Positions 8,149 to 14,446 of a stretch of 42,916 nt of DNA are shown in pieces. Both the position numbers and the translations under genes were made by a program. Location of the stretch: the NCBI GenBank assembly GCA_910587465.1, contig CAJUMS010000018.1, positions 1 through 42,916 of the forward strand, written 5' to 3'. Every line of letters starts with the position of its first letter. Within the stretch, counting starts at the first letter, position 1. The stretch comes from an uncultured Oscillospiraceae bacterium. GTDB lineage: Bacteria; Bacillota; Clostridia; Oscillospirales; Ruminococcaceae. The notes beneath the pieces are model-generated. The model saw nothing but the letters and a program-made list of their open reading frames with translations, had not been told where the DNA came from and made no database searches.

Positions 8149-8451
8149 TTATTTGATAACCTTTTTCAGATAATATCTGCAATGCCCCTCGGGACTGTTT
8201 TCCAATATTCCGAACACCTCATACCCGTGCTTGATGTAAAAATTCTTAGCCTGAAAATCGAACGTGCTGAGGTGGGCGAGCGTACAGCTGTTCTCCGCAG
8301 CGACCTTGCCGCTTTCGCCGACGATTTTTTTATTTATCTCAAAATATCTCCCGTTACGCAGCTCGGGAACCTTACGCGAATTGCTCTCGGTAAGTCCGGA
8401 GTATATCAGATCAACGTCGCCGTCAGCACAATCCGTTATTTTAAAATCCAT
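8149..8451 (-). CDS. GNAT acetyltransferase with an internal in-frame deletion
   Basis: One hundred residues. The first half (GLTESNSRKVPELRNGRYFE, then INKKIVGESG) and the last half (CTLAHLSTFDFQAKNFYIKH, then GYEVFG and GHCRYYLKK) both match a GNAT family of about 140 residues. The stretch that should join them, including the acetyl-CoA binding R/Q-x-x-G-x-G/A motif and its flanking strand and helix, is missing between IVGESG and KVAAEN. The reading frame and ribosome site (AAAGGATA) are intact, so the gene is still translatable, but it should not bind acetyl-CoA in the usual way. It is best read as a non-functional or repurposed remnant. Size of the deletion, about 40-45 codons, is from memory of the family. 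Confidence 0.7.
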   Translation of the reverse strand: MDFKITDCADGDVDLIYSGLTESNSRKVPELRNGRYFEINKKIVGESGKVAAENSCTLAHLSTFDFQAKNFYIKHGYEVFGILENSPEGHCRYYLKKVIK

Positions 8452-8463
8452 TCCATTATCCTT

Positions 8464-9000
8464 TCATATGCTCTCCAGAGCGGTCTTGAACGGCGCAAGA
8501 TCGGGAAAATCCTTGACAAGCTTAGTCATATTCCGCAGCAGAACGGTATACCAATCGTCCTTCGTGCTGACGTAATATTGAGTTATCTTGTCCAGCAGCG
8601 CAAGACAATCCGACCGCCTGTACTGCGACTGCGAGATAAGCGCTATCGAATAGGCAAACCCGATAGTGTCAAAGTTGTACTTAAACGCGGGATCGGGATA
8701 ATAGCCGTCGCAAGCCTTGAGCAGCGTATCGATAAGCCCCGTCTCGGCGAGCCATTTCTCCATACGTTTGTATTCGGCGGGCGATACGGGCGCGTGAGCG
8801 TATTTTGTCAGCTCCTTGCAGAATTTCCAAGCTGTGAGCTTAACGTCGTCGGTCATATCCACAGCGAAAATACGCAGCGTCATTTCCTTGTGCATAGCGG
8901 CGTGGTCTACGTCGTTTATACGGTTTTGGGAATCGGCTTTCCATGCTTCCAGATACTCTTGCATTTCATACAATGTCGGTACTTTTACGGCTTTTGCCAT
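8464..9000 (-). CDS. Unrecognised helical protein
   Basis: A 178-residue protein, mostly alpha-helical, with no signal peptide or membrane segment. It has many aromatic and lysine residues (TLYEMQEYLEAWKADSQNR, DDVKLTAWKFCKELTKYAH) and a C-terminal DDWYTVLLRNMTKLVKDF. I do not recognise a family or catalytic motif. A strong GGAGGAATT site precedes the ATG. It lies 29 nt after the PhzF gene and 12 nt before the truncated GNAT gene in the operon. Confidence 0.75.
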   Translation of the reverse strand: MAKAVKVPTLYEMQEYLEAWKADSQNRINDVDHAAMHKEMTLRIFAVDMTDDVKLTAWKFCKELTKYAHAPVSPAEYKRMEKWLAETGLIDTLLKACDGYYPDPAFKYNFDTIGFAYSIALISQSQYRRSDCLALLDKITQYYVSTKDDWYTVLLRNMTKLVKDFPDLAPFKTALESI

Positions 9001-9029
9001 CTTGAATTCCTCCGTTAATATTTTTATTT

Positions 9030-9806
9030 TTAATTTACGAAAATCTCGGAAATGCCGTACAGAACCGCCTGACCAGAAATTTTTACGCGCTCACCGCAGA
9101 CCTCCGCGTACAGTACGCCCGTTCGCTCCGAAGCCTGAAACGCGGTGATCGAGCTTTTCCCCAACCGCTCCGCCCAGTATGGCGCTATCATGCAGTGAGT
9201 AGAGCCTGTCACGGGGTCCTCGGGAACGTTAAGCTCGGGTGCAAACACTCTTGAAACACAGTCGTATTCCGTGCCTTTTGCAGTCACGGCAATGCACAGC
9301 CCGGCAAGCTCTCCCATTGCCGAAAAGTCGGGCATTAACCCGAAAACATCATCCTCGGAGTTCAAAACCATAAGCAGGTCTCTGTCAAGAAAAGCAAAAA
9401 CGGGTTTAACACCGATTGACCTTTCCATAGCGTCTGTGACCTCAACGGGGTTGAGCTTATAACGCGGAAAATTCATAACGAACACACTGTCCTTAATCTC
9501 CACGCTCATCTCCCCCGAAAGCGTTTTGTACTTTATCGTTTTGCATTTCGTCTCTATAAAATTCGCGATAACAAACGAAGCCGCGAGCGTAGCGTGACCG
9601 CAGAAGTCGATCTCGCTCTTGGGAGTAAACCACCTAAGCCGATAACCCTCCCCATCTCTAACCGCGAACGCCGTTTCGGAGAGGTTGTTTTCCGCAGCGA
9701 TATTCCGCATAAGCCCGTCGCTTATCCATTCGTCCATAACGCAAACCGCCGCTGGATTGCCCTTGAAAAGCTCGTCGGTGAACGCGTCCACTATATATTG
9801 CTTCAT
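9030..9806 (-). CDS. PhzF-family isomerase
   Basis: A 258-residue member of the PhzF/YddE family of epimerase-like enzymes, many of unknown substrate. Seen are the N-terminal QYIVDAFTDELFKGNPAAVC (3-22), NNLSETAF with the catalytic-type glutamate at 44, FCGHATLAASFV, and the C-terminal VPEDPVTGSTHCMIAPYWA that closes the pseudo-symmetric second half. The start is the ATG at 9804-9806 with GGGAG eight nt upstream, which overlaps the stop codon of the broken SMI1/KNR4 gene by ATGA. No phenazine genes are near, so a metabolic or repair isomerase is more likely than antibiotic synthesis. Confidence 0.9.
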   Translation of the reverse strand: MKQYIVDAFTDELFKGNPAAVCVMDEWISDGLMRNIAAENNLSETAFAVRDGEGYRLRWFTPKSEIDFCGHATLAASFVIANFIETKCKTIKYKTLSGEMSVEIKDSVFVMNFPRYKLNPVEVTDAMERSIGVKPVFAFLDRDLLMVLNSEDDVFGLMPDFSAMGELAGLCIAVTAKGTEYDCVSRVFAPELNVPEDPVTGSTHCMIAPYWAERLGKSSITAFQASERTGVLYAEVCGERVKISGQAVLYGISEIFVN

Positions 9807-10420
9807 TGCTTTTTCTCCCAAATACTTTCCATTATCTCGGGCAGGTTCAGATATTCATTATACATATCTTCTCTGCTCCTTCCGACAAGCCGTGTACGAT
9901 ACTCCTCGGTCAGATAGTCCAAATGCATCTGCCAGTGCTAATCTGTGATATCATCTCCAAAATCGGAATCGGCGGTTTGGAGCATACATTCATAAAGCAG
10001 CTCGTCGAAACATGTTCACATAAGATACTCGTCTTCGTAGCAGTCGTGACAATACAGCATAATTTTCGGCTCGTCCATTAAATCACCCTGACAAATAAAG
10101 CAGAACAGATCACCGTTTCCCCTCATTGCAAAAGGGACAAGCGCAACCCCCTTTTTCAGCGCAGCCCCGTCATGCTCGGTACGCCATTATATCCACTCGC
10201 CGACCTCCTCAATACGCTCGGGAATTTCGTCAAACATAAGCGGCTCGCAGTCGCAGCTAAGCATAAGGAAGGCTTTGGGGTCGTTCAGATACTTATCCCT
10301 GTTTTCGCGGAAAACGCCGATGCCGGACTCTAGCCACTCCATAGCGCCGGTGTTGTAGATTTCGTGCCACTTTTTCGGAAATTTCACTCCGATTATGCTT
10401 TCAAGCTCGGATAATGTCAT
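9803..10420 (-). pseudogene. SMI1/KNR4-family gene with three in-frame nonsense codons
   Basis: A 206-codon frame from the ATG at 10,420 (AAAGGAAAA upstream) to a TGA overlapping the PhzF start. The first 77 codons are intact (GVKFPKKWHEIYNTGAMEWL, FLMLSCDCEPLMFDEIPERI). The frame is then cut by TAA at 10187-10189, TGA at 10016-10018 and TAG at 9938-9940, yet between the stops it still reads as protein without any frameshift: KKGVALVPFAMRGNGDLFCF, MLYCHDCYEDEYLM, TCFDELLYECML, HWQMHLDYLTEEYRTRLVG. SMI1/KNR4 (SUKH) domains are widespread immunity proteins. Each stop can come from CAA, CGA or CAG by a C-to-T change. It is most likely a recent pseudogene; the alternatives are readthrough or errors in the sequence. 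Confidence 0.8.
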
Positions 10421-10421
10421 A

Positions 10422-10640
10422 TTATTTTCCTTTGTTACGGTTGCGTATGTATTCCGCTTTTACAAAGTCAATAGTCTTTCCTCCGATACCGAAATTCTTG
10501 TCCGGCAGCTCTTTTATGGTCACCGCAAAAAACTCCTGCGGTATTTTCATTATCTCGGATGAGACCTCTGTCAATCGCTTTATCAGCAGCTCTTTCTGCT
10601 CGTCCGAGAGTTCTCCGCTCTCGACTGTGATATACGGCAT
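10422..10640 (-). CDS. 4-oxalocrotonate tautomerase family protein
   Basis: A 72-residue tautomerase-superfamily protein. The start MPYITVESG leaves proline as residue 1 after methionine removal, the catalytic base of the family. A helix (DEQKELLIKRLTEVSSEIM) and the second strand (FFAVTIKELPDKNFGIGGK) complete one beta-alpha-beta unit; such proteins assemble as hexamers. Substrate unknown. AAAGGACG precedes the ATG. It ends 1 nt before the SMI1/KNR4 start and begins 2 nt after the GNAT gene. Confidence 0.88.
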   Translation of the reverse strand: MPYITVESGELSDEQKELLIKRLTEVSSEIMKIPQEFFAVTIKELPDKNFGIGGKTIDFVKAEYIRNRNKGK

Positions 10641-10642
10641 TT

Positions 10643-11119
10643 TTAACGTCCTTTCAGATCAGCAGTCATTATATACTCCTGTTCGTTTTCGTTAACGATC
10701 TTAAAACCGACTTTTTTGTACATCTTAACCGCGTAATTCTCCTTCTGCACCGCCAAAGAGGCGCGGCTGTAACCTTTAGTCTTGAGCAGCTTCAACATCG
10801 CCAACATTAAATCTGTACCTATCCCATGTCCGCGATACTCCTCAAAAAGAGATATAGCAAACGACGGGGTTTCATCGTCGATATGTCCGTAGTCGTTCAT
10901 TATCCTTACCCAGCAGGCGCCTACGACCTTTCCGCCTATATCGGCGACCAGACAGTAATCGTCTTCTTTCCTGCCGAAATCCCGTATATAGACCTGTAAG
11001 TCCTCGTTGAGGATAATATTCCGCGGCGGCTTTACCGCGCCCTCGGGAATAAATATCGCCTCGTACAGAAAATCCTCCAGCAGCGGGTATTCCTCAACGG
11101 TCATTTCTCTTATGATCAT
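10643..11119 (-). CDS. GNAT-family N-acetyltransferase
   Basis: A 158-residue acetyltransferase with the full GNAT layout: N-terminal IIREMTVEEYPLLEDFL, the beta-4 strand KVVGACWVRI, the acetyl-CoA loop EEYRGHGIGTDLM (about 93-105), helix 3 LLKTKGYSRASLAVQKEN and the C-terminal AVKMYKKVGFKIV. The acceptor is unknown. GGAGGACTGG precedes the ATG. Unlike the other GNAT in this operon (8149-8451), its cofactor site is complete. Confidence 0.92.
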   Translation of the reverse strand: MIIREMTVEEYPLLEDFLYEAIFIPEGAVKPPRNIILNEDLQVYIRDFGRKEDDYCLVADIGGKVVGACWVRIMNDYGHIDDETPSFAISLFEEYRGHGIGTDLMLAMLKLLKTKGYSRASLAVQKENYAVKMYKKVGFKIVNENEQEYIMTADLKGR

Positions 11120-11130
11120 CCAGTCCTCCG

Positions 11131-11589
11131 TTAAAAGATAAAATTAGCAAGCGCATAAATCAGATGACATACGGTAAATCCGCATACGGGAACAGCCGCG
11201 ATGTAGTTTTTTCTGTCCAAGGTGAACAGCAGAAACGCTCCGCACGGCGGCACGGTAAGCATAAGCACGACAACAGCGTCAGCGATACCGTTATAATACA
11301 ATACCCACCCCAACCAATACGCGATACAGCAAGCGATAACCCCGACGATAAACGGCGAGAACCGCAATTTCGGGCAGTCTGTCCGTTTAAGCAGACAAAG
11401 CGCCGCGATCATCACAGCCTGAAATACCGACCCGATAATATCCGCGATCTCGGTAACGGATTCACCGCGAAGTATATCATTAGGCGCAGGCACAGCAAAC
11501 CATACAAAATTCGGCAGCATTATCCCGATAAACAGTACAAGCCCCCAAACCTCAACCCCGAACCTGTACCCTTTCACGAGCTTACCCAT
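11131..11589 (-). CDS. Five-TM membrane protein, paralogue of 7248-7739
   Basis: A 152-residue integral membrane protein with hydrophobic segments WGLVLFIGIMLPNFVWF, FQAVMIAALCLL, FIVGVIACCIAYWLGWVLYY, VVVLMLTVPPCGAFLLFTL and AVPVCGFTVCHLIYAL. The second half matches the protein at 7248-7739 in motif order (GW.LYY, PP...LL, RKN, H..). GGAGGGATGCG precedes the ATG. No family name is known to me. It lies 11 nt before the GNAT gene, after a 162-nt gap. Confidence 0.75.
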   Translation of the reverse strand: MGKLVKGYRFGVEVWGLVLFIGIMLPNFVWFAVPAPNDILRGESVTEIADIIGSVFQAVMIAALCLLKRTDCPKLRFSPFIVGVIACCIAYWLGWVLYYNGIADAVVVLMLTVPPCGAFLLFTLDRKNYIAAVPVCGFTVCHLIYALANFIF

Positions 11590-11751
11590 ATCGCATCCCT
11601 CCTGTTTTAATAAATAAGCTTGAGTGCAATCCCTGTCACTTTTTCACCATACTTAATTATATTTGTTCATGGAGCGCTTCGTACTTATCAAAACATCTTC
11701 GCGCTAGTGTGTTGATCAAAACGTCAAGATCGTCAATGTTTTTCAAAATAA

Positions 11752-12015
11752 TTACAATCCATCCTCTAAAGCTTTCAGATCGCCGTACAGCTCGTCCCAC
11801 AGGAACTGCCCGTGGAACTTGCTCAGCACCGCCCACATAAGCCCGTCCTCGTCCTCGATCTCTCCAACGTAGCTGCCATAATACACAAACATTCTCAGCG
11901 GCGCGGCGCAGTTGAACCAATTCGGCAGCTTTATCTCCGACAGAACCTCGCAGCCGTGCTCGTATATAAACGCCCATTCCTCGTCGGAGTAATCCGTACT
12001 TAATTTTATTACCAT
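11752..12015 (-). CDS. Small protein coupled to thiD
   Basis: An 87-residue soluble protein (STDYSDEEWAFIYEHGCEVL, then NCAAPLRMFVYYGSYVGEIE) rich in acidic and aromatic residues. I recognise no family. Its ATG overlaps the end of thiD by 7 nt (the sequence CTATGGTAA carries both) and there is no clear ribosome site, so translation is probably coupled to thiD. After its stop comes a 162-nt stretch (11590-11751) in which I see no gene; GTGACA with TATTTA at 17-nt spacing near 11606-11634 is only a weak internal promoter candidate. Confidence 0.65.
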   Translation of the reverse strand: MVIKLSTDYSDEEWAFIYEHGCEVLSEIKLPNWFNCAAPLRMFVYYGSYVGEIEDEDGLMWAVLSKFHGQFLWDELYGDLKALEDGL

Positions 12016-12797
12016 AGCTTGTAAAAATGATGCACTGGACCATGCCCCTTGCCAACGGTGTATGAATTTTCGATAGCTTCGGCAACGTAATTTTTAGCGA
12101 GCCGCACGGAATTTTTCAGATCGTTCCCGAGTGCGAGGTTTGCCGCGATCGCCGAGGATAATGTACAACCCGTCCCGTGAGTATTCGGCGAATCCACGCG
12201 TTTCGCCTCATATACCCACTCCCCTTTACTATTGACCAGAATATCTGTTGTACTGCCGCTAAGATGACCGCCTTTGACCAGAACATTCTTTGCGCCATTG
12301 GAAATAATTTTTTTGGCGGCAATCAGCATATCATCAATATCGTGGATATTTATACCGCTAAGCTCCTCCGCTTCGGGAATATTCGGTGTGATAACGTCCG
12401 CGAGCGGAAAGATGTGCTCTATGAACGCCTTGTCTATTCCGCTTTCGGAGAGCGCGTCGCCGCTCGTCGCGACCATAACGGGATCGCAGACGATATACGC
12501 GGGCTTGTACTGCCGTAACTTCTCCGCGACCGTCCCGATTATCTCCGCCGTAGGCAACATACCGAGCTTCACCGCGTCAATCTCCACATCTTCGAAAACC
12601 GCGTCTATCTGCAATTCGACTTCACTTACGGGCACATTGAACACCGAGATAACGCGCGAGGTATTCTCAGCGACAACGGAGGTGATAACGCTCGCGCCAT
12701 AGACCCCGTGTGCCGAGAACGCTTTCAGATCTGCCTGTATCCCCGCGCCGCCCGAGCAGTCCGAGCCTGCGATAGTAAGACACTTTTTAATGCTCAT
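12009..12797 (-). CDS. thiD: Hydroxymethylpyrimidine (phosphate) kinase
   Basis: Phosphorylates HMP and HMP-phosphate to HMP-diphosphate, the pyrimidine substrate of ThiE. The 262-residue ribokinase-like protein shows TIAGSDCSGGAGIQADLKAF (8-27), HGVYGASVITS, VKLGML, CDPVMVATSGD, VITPNIPEAEEL, NVLVKGGHL and the anion-hole loop NTHGTGCTLSSAIA. The start is the ATG at 12795-12797 with GGAGG upstream; eleven further codons would run into the riboswitch terminator. It is the first gene of the operon, directly behind the TPP riboswitch. Confidence 0.96.
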   Translation of the reverse strand: MSIKKCLTIAGSDCSGGAGIQADLKAFSAHGVYGASVITSVVAENTSRVISVFNVPVSEVELQIDAVFEDVEIDAVKLGMLPTAEIIGTVAEKLRQYKPAYIVCDPVMVATSGDALSESGIDKAFIEHIFPLADVITPNIPEAEELSGINIHDIDDMLIAAKKIISNGAKNVLVKGGHLSGSTTDILVNSKGEWVYEAKRVDSPNTHGTGCTLSSAIAANLALGNDLKNSVRLAKNYVAEAIENSYTVGKGHGPVHHFYKLW

Positions 12798-12810
12798 AAC
12801 GATACCTCCA

Positions 12811-12937
12811 AATAAAAACGCCCCTCTCACGGCGAGGGGCGAAAAGGTTCTTTTCCGCTTTCCCTACCACGGTATTGACCGACAGGTTCAAAGGGTTGGA
12901 CGCTTGTCCTCTCAACTCCGCGGAGTACCCCCAGCTT
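12811..12937 (-). promoter_or_regulatory. TPP riboswitch with transcription terminator
   Basis: On the minus strand the aptamer (about 12856-12937) has the conserved GGGGGTACTCC P2/P3 start, GTTGAGAGG (the CUGAGA pyrimidine-binding region), the GGAC-AAGC-GTCC stem, AACCCTTTGAACCTG, then TCAATACCG and GTAGGGAAAGC. It is followed by a hairpin CGCCCCTC/GAGGGGCG (12819-12841) with a U-rich tail, 14 nt before the thiD ribosome site. TPP binding is therefore expected to favour termination and switch off thiD and everything behind it. Confidence 0.95.
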
Positions 12938-12942
12938 TTATT

Positions 12943-12971
12943 ATTTTACTACTTTTTTCCGTTTTTGTCAA
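12943..12971 (-). promoter_or_regulatory. Sigma-A promoter of the thiamin operon
   Basis: TTGACA at 12966-12971, a 17-nt spacer, and TAAAAT at 12943-12948, just upstream of the TPP aptamer. This would drive the whole minus-strand run down to 127. Confidence 0.85.
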
Positions 12972-13012
12972 TAGAATTTATAAATATTTTCATAGACGAC
13001 GGCGTATAATAA

Positions 13013-13041
13013 GAGTTTCCCCGCGAAAGACAGGGAAACTC
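13013..13041 (-). terminator. Stem-loop after the XRE-VOC gene
   Basis: A perfect nine-pair stem GAGTTTCCC/GGGAAACTC with an 11-nt loop lies 30 nt after the stop of the gene at 13071-13934. On the minus strand the following bases are TTATTATA, a weak U tract, so it is a likely but not ideal terminator separating it from the thiD promoter. Confidence 0.55.
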
Positions 13042-13070
13042 CGTTTATTCGATTTTTTCGTAATTCGGAA

Positions 13071-13934
13071 CTAATTTTCCGATGATTTCCACCTCTTAAG
13101 GTTGGGTATCACCTTTAAAAGCGCATTCCTTGCATCTTCCCCGCTTTTGCAGCTCCCGTCCTCCAGCATAAAAGGAATACAGCTTTCGATCATTTCCTCC
13201 ATAATCTCGTCCTTGCTGAACGCTCCGTTTTTGTAGCAATAGCAGCAGTAATCCGCACTTTCCGAGCCGTCCTTTTCGGTGCCTCTAAGTTTTTTGTCCT
13301 CGATAGGCATGCCGCAACTTTGGCAGATTTTTTCGTTCATGTGGTAACCACCCGTGATCTCAATAATATTGTTATCGGGGTCTGTAAGATGAAAATAGTA
13401 ATAGGCGGGATTCGCTTGGCGTATTTCAGTAACATTTCCTATGTTAAGCTCTTTGATCCTTTTGTACTCCAACATCAGATCTTCAACCCAATAGTTTTGC
13501 ACAAACTTATAGGGGCTGTCCGGATCGGTGCAGTGTCCTATAAGATTACTTTCGTTCATCAAGGAAATACACTTGCCGTCGATGTAAAAATTCACAAACT
13601 TGTTTCCGCTCCGACAACGCCCGTCTGCCTCAATGCCGAAAAAACTTTCGTAAAACGCCACCGATTGTTCAAAATCTTTTACCACCAAGTAAACGCTGCC
13701 CAAATGCAGCGGATTTTCTTTGACGTTTTCCTCTGTCGGATTTTTCATCAGTATAGTGTCGGTGGAAACCTCGAACAGCTCGCTCATGCGAATTATTTTT
13801 TCAACGTCCGGCATAGCCTGACCCAATTCCCACTTTGATACCGACTGCCTTGACACCTCCAGCATTTCCGCAAGCCGCTCCTGAGTAAGCCCATGCTTAA
13901 CGCGGAGACATTGTATCTGATCGCCTATTGTCAT
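13071..13934 (-). CDS. XRE regulator fused to a VOC domain and a zinc ribbon
   Basis: A 287-residue three-part protein. Residues 1-60 are an XRE-type helix-turn-helix (LRVKHGLTQERLAEMLEVSR, then QSVSKWELGQAMPD). About 73-195 is a vicinal-oxygen-chelate (glyoxalase/bleomycin-resistance) domain: LGSVYLVVKDFEQSVAFYES, FVNFYIDGK, YYYFHLTDPDNNIIEITGGY. About 196-287 is a putative zinc-ribbon domain with CQSCGMPI, DYCCYCY and a helical tail. The ATG at 13932-13934 has AGGAAAGGAAA upstream; a TTG seven codons earlier is less likely. It probably senses a small molecule or metal through the VOC part and binds DNA, but this is inference. Its promoter (14191-14219) is followed by a decayed TPP aptamer. 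Confidence 0.88.
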   Translation of the reverse strand: MTIGDQIQCLRVKHGLTQERLAEMLEVSRQSVSKWELGQAMPDVEKIIRMSELFEVSTDTILMKNPTEENVKENPLHLGSVYLVVKDFEQSVAFYESFFGIEADGRCRSGNKFVNFYIDGKCISLMNESNLIGHCTDPDSPYKFVQNYWVEDLMLEYKRIKELNIGNVTEIRQANPAYYYFHLTDPDNNIIEITGGYHMNEKICQSCGMPIEDKKLRGTEKDGSESADYCCYCYKNGAFSKDEIMEEMIESCIPFMLEDGSCKSGEDARNALLKVIPNLKRWKSSEN

Positions 13935-14099
13935 CTTCCCGTTTCCTTTCCTCAAAGCCTATTTGTCTTATCAGAACTTAGCTTTGATATTACCATTATA
14001 CAAAATCTTAAGATAAAAATCTACCAATTTAAATTGGAAATTTCGCAACCGTGAGTTGTCAAGCAATGATTTTCTATAACCTCTGCTGCGGCAGCGCAC

Positions 14100-14185
14100 A
14101 GAAGTCATTGTTATACAACGGTATTGAATGACAGGTTCATAGGGTTGGACGCTTGTTCCATCAACTCCGAAGAGCACCCCGGTAG
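14100..14185 (-). promoter_or_regulatory. Decayed TPP riboswitch relic in the XRE-VOC leader
   Basis: Minus strand: GGGGTGCTC, a UUCG-capped stem, CAAGCGTCC, AACCCTATGAACCTG and TCAATACCG follow the TPP aptamer order. However, the CUGAGA element reads TGATGG, the pairing GGAC-GTCC is disrupted by an extra A, and the 3' GUAGGGA strand is replaced by TTGTATAAC. A further stem (about 14082-14106) lies downstream without a good U tract. TPP binding is therefore unlikely. The upstream promoter has the same spacing as the live copy at 12811-12971, which suggests a duplicated unit that has lost function. Confidence 0.75.
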
Positions 14186-14190
14186 AGTAT

Positions 14191-14219
14191 ATTTTACCGT
14201 TTTTTAAGCGCGTTGTCAA
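14191..14219 (-). promoter_or_regulatory. Sigma-A promoter of the XRE-VOC gene
   Basis: TTGACA at 14214-14219, a 17-nt spacer, TAAAAT at 14191-14196. The -35 and -10 boxes are identical to those of the thiD promoter, and the aptamer relic begins the same distance downstream. Confidence 0.8.
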
Positions 14220-14237
14220 GGGATTTATAATTTATTG

Positions 14238-14266
14238 TTGACAGATTGCGTGGTTATCAATATAAA
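14238..14266 (+). promoter_or_regulatory. Upstream promoter candidate for the GH27 gene
   Basis: TTGACA at 14238-14243, a 17-nt spacer and TATAAA at 14261-14266. It is about 180 nt before the GH27 start, so it is the distal of two candidates. Confidence 0.55.
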
Positions 14267-14274
14267 GCGACAGT

Positions 14275-14290
14275 AAGTTAATGTTAACTT
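14275..14290. promoter_or_regulatory. Inverted repeat, possible operator
   Basis: A perfect palindrome AAGTTAA-TG-TTAACTT lies just behind the distal promoter, where a repressor would block transcription of the galactosidase gene. No regulator of the LacI or AraC type is in the window to match it to. Confidence 0.4.
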
Positions 14291-14363
14291 GGGTTTGCTT
14301 AATAAACGTGTGATAAAGGTAATATTATTAAGATAATTTTCAATTAAACGTCAACAAATACTA

Positions 14364-14392
14364 TTGACTTTTTTTGCACCTTGTGGTACAAT
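14364..14392 (+). promoter_or_regulatory. Proximal promoter of the GH27 gene
   Basis: TTGACT at 14364-14369, a 17-nt spacer and TACAAT at 14387-14392, about 55 nt upstream of the ATG. Confidence 0.7.
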
Positions 14393-14446
14393 TAAACAAA
14401 GCGGAGTTACGCTCCGCGGTTAATTTAAAATGCGGGAGAATATGCT

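Noticed and set aside
11657..12085. A 142-codon minus-strand frame across the thiD-small protein junction
   Set aside because: It overlaps both thiD and the 87-residue gene in a shifted frame, is Arg-rich, and lacks a ribosome site.
13971..14219. An 82-codon frame upstream of the XRE-VOC gene
   Set aside because: It covers the promoter and the aptamer relic and begins inside the -35 box, so it is not coding.
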